NCBI GenBank assembly: GCA_037045645.1
Contig: JBAOIH010000004.1
Coordinates: forward strand, 62,001 to 126,000
DNA from: Nocardioides sp.
GTDB lineage: Bacteria; Actinomycetota; Actinomycetes; Propionibacteriales; Nocardioidaceae
Direction: 5' to 3'
DNA: 64,000 bases
The translations under genes and the position numbers were made by a program. Shown one piece after another: positions 52,723 to 61,281 of this stretch; positions within the stretch are counted from its first letter, which is position 1; each line of letters starts with the position of its first letter. The notes below the pieces were generated by a model. That model saw nothing but the letters and a program-made list of their open reading frames with translations. It was not told the origin of the DNA and did not search any database.

Positions 52723-54348
52723 GTGAATGCGCAGAAGGAAGCCGAGTACGTCGTTGTCGGAGCCGGAAGCGCGGGCGCGCCCGTCGCTCGACGGTTGGCC
52801 GATGCCGGTCATCAAGTCGTGCTCCTGGAGGCTGGGGGCTCGGCCAAGAGCATCATGTTCAAGAAGCCCGGCATGATCGCGGTCGTTCACAGCGATCCCA
52901 AGCTCAAGTCCCGCTTTGACTGGGGCTACTACCACGCGCCGCAAAAGCACATGCTCGACCGCAAGATCCCCGCCACCCGCGGCAAACTGCTCGGTGGCTC
53001 CTCCAGCGTCAACGGGATGATCTTCGTACGCGGCGACCGTCGCAACTTCGACTCCTGGGAGGCCGAGGGCAACGCCGGCTGGGGTTATGACGACGTCCTC
53101 AAGACCTACAAGAAGCTCGAGTCGTGGGAGTCCGGCGCCAGCGACTATCGCGGTGGTTCTGGACCCGTGTCGGTGATCGAGAACCACGACGTGTGCGACG
53201 CGGCCCGCCAGTTCGCCGAGGCGGGCAAGTCGGCCATCGGCTTGGACGTGAACCCCGACTACAACGGGGAGCGCCAGGAGGGCATGCACATCATCCAGGA
53301 GTCGACTCGCGACGGCGTGCGCTACTCGACCGCCCAGGCGTACCTCACCGACGCCCCCGCCAACCTGACGATCGTCACCGGCGCCACGGCTGCTCGCATC
53401 GTCATCGAAGGTGGCCGCGCGGTGGGCGTCGAGGTGATCGAGAACGGTCAGCGACGGGTCATCAAGGCGTCTCGCGAAGTGGTGCTCTCCGCAGGCGCGT
53501 ACGGCTCCCCGCACCTGCTGATGCTCTCCGGAGTCGGCAACGCCCAGCATCTGCGCGACCACGGCATCGACGTCGTCGCGGACCTACCGGTCGGCGACAA
53601 CTACCACGACCACCTGTTCGTACCGATGACCTATGCGATGGACAACGTGCCGCATAAGGGCAACCCGATCTACTTCGCGAGGCAGTTGGCTCGTGAGATG
53701 GCGCCCAAGCGATTCGGAGGTGGCAACACCTTCATGGCTCACAGCGTCTTCGAGGCCGGTGGCTTCACACGTACGTCACTCGCCGCGCCCGACGCCCCGG
53801 CGGACATGCAGTTCCTGGCCCTCCCGTGGGCCTATCCAGCGCCCAACCAGGACAAGCCGATCCGCTACAAGCCCGACCAGCGCCCGGCCCTGTCGGTCTT
53901 CTCGACGCTGGTCCAGCCGCGCTCGCGCGGGACCGTACGTCTCGCCTCAGCCGACCCGACGGACGCGCCGATCCTGGACCCGGGCTATTTGTCCGAGTCC
54001 GCTGATCTCGACGTGCTGATCGAGGGGCTGGAGATGATCCGCGAGATCATGGCGCAGCCGTCGATCGCGCGGCACGTGAAGCTCGAGATCGAATTCGGCC
54101 CATCGTTCAAGGGGCAGGCACTGCGCGACGAAGTGCTCAATCGCGCCACGACCGTCTACCACCCGGTGGGCTCGTGTCGGATGGGTGTCGATGACCTCGC
54201 CGTGGTCGACCCGCAGTTGCGCGTACGAGGTGTCGAGGGCCTGCGCGTGGCAGATGCCTCCATCATGCCGACGATCATCAGCGGCAACACCAACGCGCCA
54301 TCGATCATGATCGGCGAAAAGTGCGCCGAGCTCATCCTGGAGGGCTGA
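52723..54348 (+). CDS. GMC family (choline/alcohol dehydrogenase-like) oxidoreductase
   Basis: The 541-residue flavoprotein has the FAD motif YVVVGAGSAGAPVARRLADAGHQVVLLEAGG (residues 9-39), the GMC signature 1 RGKLLGGSSSVNGMIFVRGDRRNFDSW, signature 2 SAGAYGSPHLLMLSGVG, and the catalytic His region VYHPVGSCRMG with NTNAPSIMIGEKCAELIL. It oxidises a primary alcohol to an aldehyde; the next gene, an aldehyde dehydrogenase 3 bases later, probably takes the product onward. GTG 52723 is chosen as FAD binding begins at once. Confidence 0.9.
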   Translation: MNAQKEAEYVVVGAGSAGAPVARRLADAGHQVVLLEAGGSAKSIMFKKPGMIAVVHSDPKLKSRFDWGYYHAPQKHMLDRKIPATRGKLLGGSSSVNGMIFVRGDRRNFDSWEAEGNAGWGYDDVLKTYKKLESWESGASDYRGGSGPVSVIENHDVCDAARQFAEAGKSAIGLDVNPDYNGERQEGMHIIQESTRDGVRYSTAQAYLTDAPANLTIVTGATAARIVIEGGRAVGVEVIENGQRRVIKASREVVLSAGAYGSPHLLMLSGVGNAQHLRDHGIDVVADLPVGDNYHDHLFVPMTYAMDNVPHKGNPIYFARQLAREMAPKRFGGGNTFMAHSVFEAGGFTRTSLAAPDAPADMQFLALPWAYPAPNQDKPIRYKPDQRPALSVFSTLVQPRSRGTVRLASADPTDAPILDPGYLSESADLDVLIEGLEMIREIMAQPSIARHVKLEIEFGPSFKGQALRDEVLNRATTVYHPVGSCRMGVDDLAVVDPQLRVRGVEGLRVADASIMPTIISGNTNAPSIMIGEKCAELILEG

Positions 54349-54351
54349 CCT

Positions 54352-55917
54352 GTGACGACTCTGACCCGACCCGCGTCCTTGACCGATGCCTTCTTGCAGT
54401 CGCTCGTTGCGCGGGTGCCGTCGACAGCGGGCGGCACCTGGAAACTGACCGAGGTCTACACCGGTGACCTTCTGGTGGAGTTGCCGCAGTCGACTCCCGA
54501 GGACATCTCGGCGGCGTACGCCCGGGCGCGCGAGGCGCAGGCCGAATGGTCGCAGTGGTCGGTCGCGAAACGGCTGAAGGTCTTCAAGAAGGCGCATTCG
54601 CTCTTCGTCGACAACGCCCACATCACCGCGGACCTGATCCAGGCCGAGTCGGGCAAGAACCGCCGGATGGCGATCGAGGAGACGTGCGACCCCGTCATGG
54701 TGATGTCGCACTACCTCAAGCGCGCTGCGTCTTTGCTGCGCCCGGTCAAGCGTGGCGGCCCGGTGCCGGTGATCACGACTTCGACCGAGATCCGCCAGCC
54801 CAAGGGCATCATCGGGATCATTGCGCCGTGGAACTTCCCGTTCGCGTGCGGGATCTCCGATGCGATTCCGGCCCTCATGGCGGGCAACGGCATCGTGTTG
54901 AAGCCGGACAACAAGACGGCCTTGTCCCCCCTCTATGGGGTGTCATTGCTGGAGCAGGCGGGGCTTCCTCGCGGGCTGTTCCAGGTCGTGTGCGGTGAGG
55001 GTCCTGACGTCGGACCGACGCTGATCGACAACGCGAACTTCGTGATGTTCACCGGATCCACCGCGACCGGGCGCTTCGTCGGTGCCCGAGCCGGACACAA
55101 CCTGATCGGCTGCACCCTCGAACTCGGGGGCAAGAACCCGATGATCGTGCTGCCGGACGCGAACCTCGATGAGGCCGTGGAGGGTGCGCTCTTCGGAGTC
55201 TTCGGAAACACCGGGCAGATCTGCATGCACATCGAGCGGATCTATCTCCCGGACTCGTTGTACGCGGCATTCCGGGACAAGTTCGTGGCGCGCGCCTCGG
55301 CGCTGAAGGTGGGGGCGTCGTACGACTTCGACATGGAGGTCGGCTCGCTGATCTCTCCGGATCATCGCGATCGTGTGGCCGCGCACGTGGACGATGCGGT
55401 TGCTCGTGGAGCGAGTGTGTTGTGCGGGGGCCGCTCGCGCCCCGACCTGGGCCCTGCCTTCTTCGAGCCCACGATCCTCGAAGGCGTCACTCAGGACATG
55501 CTCGCGGGCTCGTGCGAGACCTTCGGTCCGGTCGTGGCGTTGCATCGCTATAACTCGGTAGACCAGGCCGTCGACTTGGCCAACGACACCGACTACGGCC
55601 TGAACGCCTCCGTATGGGGCACCGACCTTGCCGCGGCCGAACGCGTCGCACGACGGATCCATTCGGGCAACGTCAACGTCAACGACTCGCTCGCCACCGC
55701 GTACGCCTCCAAGGGCACCCCCTCCGGCGGCGTCAAGCAATCCGGAGTCGGAGCCCGGCACGGTGACCAGGGACTGTTGAAGTACACCGACTGCCAGCAG
55801 ATCGGCGTGCTCAAGAAGGCCGGCGCGATGGGCGCCCGCCCCGGGGTCGAGTACGCCGACCACGTCAAGCAGATGCTGCAGGGCTTGAAGGTGATGCGGA
55901 AGTTGGGCATCCGCTGA
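54352..55917 (+). CDS. Succinate-semialdehyde dehydrogenase (NADP+) / aldehyde dehydrogenase
   Basis: The 521-residue ALDH has GIIGIIAPWNFPFACGISDAIPALMAGNGIVLKPDNKTALSP, FTGSTATGRFVG, the catalytic Glu in LELGGKNPMIVL, and the catalytic Cys in NTGQICMHIERIYL. SETFGPV-type CETFGPVVALH follows. It resembles GabD2-type succinate-semialdehyde dehydrogenases of actinobacteria. It starts (GTG) 3 bases after the GMC oxidoreductase stop, an alcohol-to-acid pair. The true aldehyde is not known. Confidence 0.88.
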   Translation: MTTLTRPASLTDAFLQSLVARVPSTAGGTWKLTEVYTGDLLVELPQSTPEDISAAYARAREAQAEWSQWSVAKRLKVFKKAHSLFVDNAHITADLIQAESGKNRRMAIEETCDPVMVMSHYLKRAASLLRPVKRGGPVPVITTSTEIRQPKGIIGIIAPWNFPFACGISDAIPALMAGNGIVLKPDNKTALSPLYGVSLLEQAGLPRGLFQVVCGEGPDVGPTLIDNANFVMFTGSTATGRFVGARAGHNLIGCTLELGGKNPMIVLPDANLDEAVEGALFGVFGNTGQICMHIERIYLPDSLYAAFRDKFVARASALKVGASYDFDMEVGSLISPDHRDRVAAHVDDAVARGASVLCGGRSRPDLGPAFFEPTILEGVTQDMLAGSCETFGPVVALHRYNSVDQAVDLANDTDYGLNASVWGTDLAAAERVARRIHSGNVNVNDSLATAYASKGTPSGGVKQSGVGARHGDQGLLKYTDCQQIGVLKKAGAMGARPGVEYADHVKQMLQGLKVMRKLGIR

Positions 55918-56123
55918 GTAGACGGGAAGTGCGACTCTCGGAGGTGGAGAAACGACGTCCGCACCTTCCAAGATTTCGACTCGCAGATCTCGACCCGCGT
56001 CTGACTGCTTGGCTCTGACCTCGGCGATTCCACTGGCCATCTGCTGAGGTTGCCTGTTGATAACGCCGCGCGAGTGTCGGTAGGCACAGGTTGAATCGCT
56101 CGCCTCGGGAAAGAGGTCAGGCG

Positions 56124-56789
56124 ATGAGCACATTCATCAATGAGTTGTGGTGGGACGGACAGCGGCGTCGCCGCAAGCACGCAGCACAGGCGCGAGGTGA
56201 CACGCCGTCCCACGTCGTCCTCACGCCGGACGATCTGCCGGGCATGGTCAGACGCGTGCGCAGACTGCTGTCGGTGTCGCAGCGAGAGTTGGCGCTGTTG
56301 CTCGGGGTCTCTCAGTCTGCGGTCGCCAAATGGGAGACCGGGCGCAACGTGATCGCCGGCGAGAGACTTGTCGATCTGCTCCACATGGCCGGACTCGTCC
56401 TCGTGCCGCAGACCGAATCCGGCGCCCCGGCACCGCCGATGTCCTTTGATGCGGAGCGTGACCGCGCCTGGCGGCGCTTCCCGGCCTACGCGGACGTCAT
56501 TGCGCACCGCACCTGGGACATGGAGGATCCGTGCGCTTCAACCAACATGAACAAAGAGTTGCGTTGGGGGGTTCCGCGGCCCGAGTTCAGTCGTGTGCGT
56601 CCGCCGCCCGGCGACCCGTGGCGTGCCAGCGACCACCAGCCGACGAGAGCAGAGTTGGCCGCAGAACTGTCGCCACGGCTGCAGGAACGCTATGAGATCG
56701 GCCGAGCCTACCGAGCCAAGATGCTCCCCATCTGGGCCCGGACCGGCGAACTGGAATGGCTGGTCGCCAATCAAGTCCGCTGGCGCTAG
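56124..56789 (+). CDS. XRE family helix-turn-helix regulator
   Basis: The 221-residue protein has a basic N-terminus (DGQRRRRKHAAQARGD) and an XRE/Cro HTH at about 45-80 (VRRLLSVSQRELALLLGVSQSAVAKWETGRNVIAGERL). A C-terminal region of 120 residues without a recognised domain follows, ending TGELEWLVANQVRWR. ATG 56124 is preceded by AAGAGG. The 206-bp upstream gap shows no clear operator. A strong hairpin lies after the gene. No obvious toxin partner sits beside it. Confidence 0.8.
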   Translation: MSTFINELWWDGQRRRRKHAAQARGDTPSHVVLTPDDLPGMVRRVRRLLSVSQRELALLLGVSQSAVAKWETGRNVIAGERLVDLLHMAGLVLVPQTESGAPAPPMSFDAERDRAWRRFPAYADVIAHRTWDMEDPCASTNMNKELRWGVPRPEFSRVRPPPGDPWRASDHQPTRAELAAELSPRLQERYEIGRAYRAKMLPIWARTGELEWLVANQVRWR

Positions 56790-56816
56790 GCGGCGCGGGA
56801 CAGGGCGCTCTTCCGA

Positions 56817-56855
56817 GGCTCCGCTTTGAGTCCGGAGAAGACTCAAAGCGGAGCC
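56817..56855. terminator. 15-bp hairpin between convergent genes
   Basis: Perfect arms GGCTCCGCTTTGAGT and ACTCAAAGCGGAGCC enclose 9 bases, between the XRE regulator and the convergent dioxygenase. This is a likely bidirectional terminator without a T-run. Confidence 0.65.
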
Positions 56856-56920
56856 CAGCGAAACCAGGCCGCCGCAAGGCGTCCCGGCCGCCAGGGGAGT
56901 CTGGCGGGAGGCCCTCTCGC

Positions 56921-57727
56921 TCAGGCAACCTGGAGGGACCGCTTCGACAAGCCCATCCAGAATCCGTCGATCACCTGGATGCCAGCCGCCTCGGGGTTCT
57001 CGGCTGCGCCGAGAGTGACGAACAGCGGGGTGTAGTGCTCGACGGTCGGGTGGGCGTAGGGCATTCCGGGCGCCTGGGCTGCGTAGTCGGCCAGTGTCGA
57101 GACGTCGCCGCGGGCCATCGCCTCGCCGGCCCAGGCATCGAATTCGGCCGACCAACCAGGCACGGCCGCGTCGATCTTCCATTCTGTGAGGAAGGGAAGG
57201 CCGTGGGTCAGGAAGCCGGACCCGATGATGAGCACGCCTTCGTCGCGCAGAGGGCGCAGCATCTCGCCGATCGCGAGCAGGGCGGTCGGGTCCTGGGTCG
57301 GGAGTGACATCTGCACGACGGGGATCGAGGCATCGGGATACATGATCTTCAACGGCACCCAAGCGCCGTGGTCCAGACCGCGCGTTGGGTGCTGGTGCAC
57401 GCCGCCGGGCAGGCCGGAGAGCATCTTTGTGAGGCGGGTTGCCAGTGCGGTCGAGTCGGGGGTCTCGTAGGTCATCTGGTAGTAGCGAGGCGCGAAGCCG
57501 CCGAAGTCATAGACCAGCGGCGCCTCGGAAGCGCTGAGCATCACCGGCGCGGCTTCCCAGTGCGCCGACACGATCAGGATCGCCGAGGGTCTCGGCAGGT
57601 TTGATGCCCACGCCGCGAGCTGGCCGGACCAGACGGGGTCGTCGAGCAGGGGCGGTGCCCCGTGGCCGATGTAGAGCGCCGGCATCCGGTCGGAGGTGGC
57701 CGGGCCGTTGGCAAGGGGATCGGACAT
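56921..57727 (-). CDS. Class III extradiol ring-cleavage dioxygenase (4,5-DOPA dioxygenase-like)
   Basis: The 268-residue LigB/YgiD-family enzyme uses a metal bound by His residues: ALYIGHGAPPL (first), IVSAHWEAAPVM (second), RGLDHGAWVPLKIMYP (third), GSGFLTHGLPFL (fourth). All are present. It likely opens a catechol-type ring. ATG 57727 is preferred over 57733 because GGAG stands 7 bases before it, versus only 1 for the longer form. A TTGAA-N2-TTCAA repeat lies 21 bases upstream. Confidence 0.88.
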   Translation of the reverse strand: MSDPLANGPATSDRMPALYIGHGAPPLLDDPVWSGQLAAWASNLPRPSAILIVSAHWEAAPVMLSASEAPLVYDFGGFAPRYYQMTYETPDSTALATRLTKMLSGLPGGVHQHPTRGLDHGAWVPLKIMYPDASIPVVQMSLPTQDPTALLAIGEMLRPLRDEGVLIIGSGFLTHGLPFLTEWKIDAAVPGWSAEFDAWAGEAMARGDVSTLADYAAQAPGMPYAHPTVEHYTPLFVTLGAAENPEAAGIQVIDGFWMGLSKRSLQVA

Positions 57728-57747
57728 CGTCATACTCCAATTAATGG

Positions 57748-57759
57748 TTGAAGTTTCAA
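57748..57759. promoter_or_regulatory. MarR-type operator candidate
   Basis: TTGAA-GT-TTCAA is an exact inverted repeat in an AT-rich stretch just upstream of the dioxygenase start, the form used by many MarR regulators of aromatic or stress genes. No MarR gene is in the window. Confidence 0.4.
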
Positions 57760-57761
57760 TT

Positions 57762-58481
57762 CTATTCCTCAACGAGGGCGGCTGACGCGTCGCCGGGCGG
57801 AAGCGTCCAGTCGACCGGCTGGCCACCCTGCTCGACCAGGAGCCGATTCACTCGGGAGAAGGGTCGCGAGCCGAAGAAGCCGCGCGACGCGGACAGGGGG
57901 GAGGGGTGAGCCGACTCGACCCACGGGATCGGACCCAGCATGGGCTTGAGGGATTGCGCGTCACGGCCCCACAGGATCGCTGCGCAGGGACCGCCGCGGG
58001 CGGCGAGCGCGGCGATGGCGCAAGCCGTCACGTCTTCCCAGCCTTGACCGCGGTGCGAGCCGGAATCCCCCGGACGCACGGTGAGCACTCGGTTGAGCAT
58101 CATCACGCCAGCATCCGACCAGGCGCTCAGGTCCCCGTGTCGCGGCGGTGTGACACCGAGGTCATCGCGCAACTCGACATAGATGTTGAGCAGCGATCGC
58201 GGCAGCGGCCACACGTCCGGAGCCACTGCGAACGAAAGTCCGATCGGGTGCGACGGGTTGGGGTAAGGGTCCTGGCCGACGATCAAGACGCGTACTTCGG
58301 CCAGCGGACGCCGGAACGCACGGAAGACGGCATCGCCCGCGGGCAGGTAGCCGCGACCAGCAGCGGACTCCGTTCGCAAGAAGTCGCCGAGCATCGCGAT
58401 CCGCTCGTCGACCGGAGCGAGCACTTGCGCCCAGTCGGGCGCCATCAGGCCTCGCTCGACCAATCGCGCGAGCGAACTCAT
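57762..58481 (-). CDS. ung: Uracil-DNA glycosylase (family 1)
   Basis: The 239-residue repair enzyme removes uracil from DNA. It has the water-activating motif VGQDPYPNPSHPIGLSFAV, LNRVLTVRPGDSGSH, ILWGRDAQ and the minor-groove loop SAHPSPLSASRGFFGSRPFS. It is complete and of normal length. ATG 58481 overlaps the stop of the PLP decarboxylase upstream (ATGA), so it is the last gene of a three-gene unit. Confidence 0.94.
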   Translation of the reverse strand: MSSLARLVERGLMAPDWAQVLAPVDERIAMLGDFLRTESAAGRGYLPAGDAVFRAFRRPLAEVRVLIVGQDPYPNPSHPIGLSFAVAPDVWPLPRSLLNIYVELRDDLGVTPPRHGDLSAWSDAGVMMLNRVLTVRPGDSGSHRGQGWEDVTACAIAALAARGGPCAAILWGRDAQSLKPMLGPIPWVESAHPSPLSASRGFFGSRPFSRVNRLLVEQGGQPVDWTLPPGDASAALVEE

Positions 58482-59923
58482 AGCAGCCCCGAAGCCGGGC
58501 GGGAGAGCCGGTCCAGGAAGGCCTTCAGCAGGGCCTCGCGCATCGCCGGGGCTGCCACGTCGAGCAGTGCGTTGACGTCCGCCATCGCCTCCGGCAATGC
58601 CAGGTCAGCTCCGCCCGCTGTCACCAACCCGGAGGCGGAAAGCAAGCCGTCGAAGTCTGCGTCGCTCAGTGCGACGGGGTCCAACGCCTCGATGAAGGCC
58701 ACCACGTCTGCGTCCACCTGAACCGGTCCGGCGTTCTGGGCCGTCGAGACCGAGTCGGCCAAGGCCGACAAGAAGTCGTCCACGTGAGCCAGTGTGGCTG
58801 CGCTGACCGATAGATGGAGGTTCGCAGGTGTGGTGAGGGTGGCGGAGTGGGCGTACGTCATTTGTGGCTGGACATACCAACCCCGCAACTTCATCTCGTC
58901 GCAGATCGTGAACGGGTCGCACGAGGCATCGGTCGTCACCGCGAGCAGTGTCGAGTCGGGTCTGGCGAGGAGCGACAGGCCGGGCTGGGCCGCGATGCCG
59001 GCGACCAACTGATCCACGGCTGCGAAGACATCGCGCGCCACGGCGAGGTAGCCCTCGTCGCCGAGGTGGCGTACGACCGCCCACGCCCCGGCCACCGGAC
59101 CTCCCGAACGAGTCGACTGCATCGTCGAGTTGAGCATCGTGTAGCCCGGCCACTGCGCCGAGGAGAAGAACTGCGGGGCCCGCAGGGCAGCCTCACGATG
59201 CAGCAGCAGAGAGGTGCCCTTCGGGGCGTACGCGTACTTGTGAGTGTCGACCGACATCGAAGTGACCCCCTCTACCGCGAAGGTCCAAGGGGGCACGGAC
59301 CGCCCGAGCCGGGTTGCGTACGGCAGCACCCACCCCCCGATGCAGGCGTCCACGTGACACCGCACCCCGGCGCGGGCGGCGGTAGCAGCCAGGGCCGGGA
59401 TCGGGTCGACGACACCGTGGGCGTACGACGGAGCGGATCCGACCACCAGCACGGTCCGTGGTCCGACTGCTGCGGCCATCGCTGACGCGTCGGCTCGGAA
59501 GTCCGTGCCGACCGGCACGATCACCGGGCGGACGCCGAAGTAGTGGGCGGCCTTGTGGAACGCAGCGTGTGCGGTGTCCGGCAGCACCATCTCGGGTGAC
59601 TCGATAGTCGGATACGCGTCGCGAGCAGTCTGGACGGCCAGTAGAACCGACTCCGTTCCACCCGACGTCACGGACCCGACCACCGTCGAAGGCGCGTCGA
59701 GGAGTCGGGCGGCGAAACCGACCAGGTCGTTCTCCATCGCGAGCAACGACGGGAACGCCGTCGGATCCAGTCCGTTGGATCCGGCGTAGAGGGCGACCGC
59801 CTCGCGGCCGAGGAGATCGACTTCGTCGAGGCCGGAGTCATAGACGTACGCCAGGGTGCGCCCACCCTGTACCGGCAGATCCTGACCTTGCAGTGCGCGC
59901 AAGGCGTCCAGAGCCGAGGTCAT
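58478..59923 (-). CDS. Pyridoxal-phosphate-dependent decarboxylase / sphingosine-1-phosphate lyase-like aminotransferase-fold protein
   Basis: The 481-residue fold-type I PLP enzyme has a TSGGTESVLLAVQTARD loop (phosphate binding), HAAFHKAAHYFGV (His stacking on PLP), CHVDACIGGWVLPY (Asp to the pyridine N) and the Schiff-base Lys in MSVDTHKYAYAPKGTS. The pattern is that of S1P-lyase-like group II decarboxylases. The C-terminal 100 residues are variable. ATG 59923 overlaps the transporter stop (ATGA). The upstream transporter may import its substrate. Confidence 0.85.
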   Translation of the reverse strand: MTSALDALRALQGQDLPVQGGRTLAYVYDSGLDEVDLLGREAVALYAGSNGLDPTAFPSLLAMENDLVGFAARLLDAPSTVVGSVTSGGTESVLLAVQTARDAYPTIESPEMVLPDTAHAAFHKAAHYFGVRPVIVPVGTDFRADASAMAAAVGPRTVLVVGSAPSYAHGVVDPIPALAATAARAGVRCHVDACIGGWVLPYATRLGRSVPPWTFAVEGVTSMSVDTHKYAYAPKGTSLLLHREAALRAPQFFSSAQWPGYTMLNSTMQSTRSGGPVAGAWAVVRHLGDEGYLAVARDVFAAVDQLVAGIAAQPGLSLLARPDSTLLAVTTDASCDPFTICDEMKLRGWYVQPQMTYAHSATLTTPANLHLSVSAATLAHVDDFLSALADSVSTAQNAGPVQVDADVVAFIEALDPVALSDADFDGLLSASGLVTAGGADLALPEAMADVNALLDVAAPAMREALLKAFLDRLSRPASGLL

Positions 59924-61272
59924 CGAAGTCCCCCTTGTGCGACCGTCGCCGCATCGAGTCGATAGCGACGCAGCCAGAGCAGCGACCCGACCGTCAGCAC
60001 CGCCGGAAGCAACGAGAAGCCCAACACGATCGCCCGCTGTGCCGCCTCGCTCTGGTCGATCGCAGCACCGGTCGTGGATTCGTACCCACCCAGCGCCAAG
60101 ACGAGCGCGAAGACGAACGGCCCCAACGCCAGCCCGAACGTCTCGGCCGCGGTCCACACGCCGGTATAGACGCCCACGCGGTTGCTCCCCGTGCGCGCCG
60201 CATCGACCGCGGCCGCGTCGGGAAGCATCGACAGCGGGAAGACCTGGCACCCGGCATAGCCGACGCCCACGATCGCGGTGGCGGCGAAGACCAGCGGCGC
60301 CGATCCGGAGACGGCGGTCAGTGCGGCCAGCGCGCCCACGGCCAAGATCAGCGAGGAGATGACGTAGCCCTGCCTCTTGCCGATGCGTTCGCCGACCCGC
60401 GCCCACAGTGGCGTCAGCAACAGTGCGGGACCGACGAAGCAGACGAACAGGATCGTCGAGGCGCCCTTGCTGTCCAGCACGTCGGTCGCCAGATAGTCGA
60501 CCCCCGCGAGCATGCACCCGGTGGCCAGCGCCTGGATCACGTACGTCGTCAGCAGCCAACGGAAGTCCTCAGCCCGCGCGACGATCCGCAGTTGGTCGCG
60601 CAGCGTGCCCGGTCCGGGTTCGACTGTGCCCACCGGGGCGCGTCGCGTGCCGACGTACGCCAAGATGACGCCGAGCAGGATCAGCAGCGACATCGCGACG
60701 CCCATCACGCGATAGCCGTCTCGACCGCCGACGGCGTTGCGGATCATCGGAGCCGTGGCCCCGGCGATCATGATCGTCAGCGCCAGAAACGCGACGCGCC
60801 ACGACATCAGGCGGGTGCGTTCGTGGTACGAGCCGGTGATCTCGGCCGGCATCGCGACGAACGGCACCTGAAAGAACGCGTACGCCGTGGCGGCCAGCAA
60901 GAAGAACAGCAGCACCCACGAGGCCTCGAAGACCTTCGACCCCATCTCCGGGGCCGCGAAGATCAACGCGAAGGCGCCAGCCAGCATGATGCCCGCGCGC
61001 AGCAGCCACGGCCGACGCGGGCCGCGCGGATCTACGGTCTGATCGGAGATGCGCCCGGCGATGGGATTGAGGATGACGTCCCAGGCCTTGGGCAAGAACA
61101 CGATCAGCCCCGCGAGCGCGGCGGCGATCCCCAGGGAGTCGGTGAGGTACGGCAGCAGCATCAGGCCCGGCACCGTGCCGAAGGCACCGGTCGCCACCGA
61201 GCCGGAGGCGTAGCCCGCCCTGATCCCAGTGCCCAGCCTCGACTGCTGAGACGACGGGTCGGGCTCACTCAT
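59920..61272 (-). CDS. MFS transporter (GPH/MFS_2-like)
   Basis: The 450-residue protein has twelve hydrophobic helices. The pattern GYASGSVATGAFGTVPGLMLLPYLTDSLGI with KAWDVILNPIAGRISDQTVDPRGPRRPWLLRAG is typical of the glycoside-pentoside-hexuronide:cation symporter group, and PFVAMPAEITGSYHERTRL of its MFS_2 members. It lies first in an operon with a PLP decarboxylase and ung by 4-base overlaps. The substrate is unknown; the neighbour suggests an amine- or amino-acid-like compound, but that is an inference. Confidence 0.87.
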   Translation of the reverse strand: MSEPDPSSQQSRLGTGIRAGYASGSVATGAFGTVPGLMLLPYLTDSLGIAAALAGLIVFLPKAWDVILNPIAGRISDQTVDPRGPRRPWLLRAGIMLAGAFALIFAAPEMGSKVFEASWVLLFFLLAATAYAFFQVPFVAMPAEITGSYHERTRLMSWRVAFLALTIMIAGATAPMIRNAVGGRDGYRVMGVAMSLLILLGVILAYVGTRRAPVGTVEPGPGTLRDQLRIVARAEDFRWLLTTYVIQALATGCMLAGVDYLATDVLDSKGASTILFVCFVGPALLLTPLWARVGERIGKRQGYVISSLILAVGALAALTAVSGSAPLVFAATAIVGVGYAGCQVFPLSMLPDAAAVDAARTGSNRVGVYTGVWTAAETFGLALGPFVFALVLALGGYESTTGAAIDQSEAAQRAIVLGFSLLPAVLTVGSLLWLRRYRLDAATVAQGGLR

Positions 61273-61281
61273 GTCCGGACC

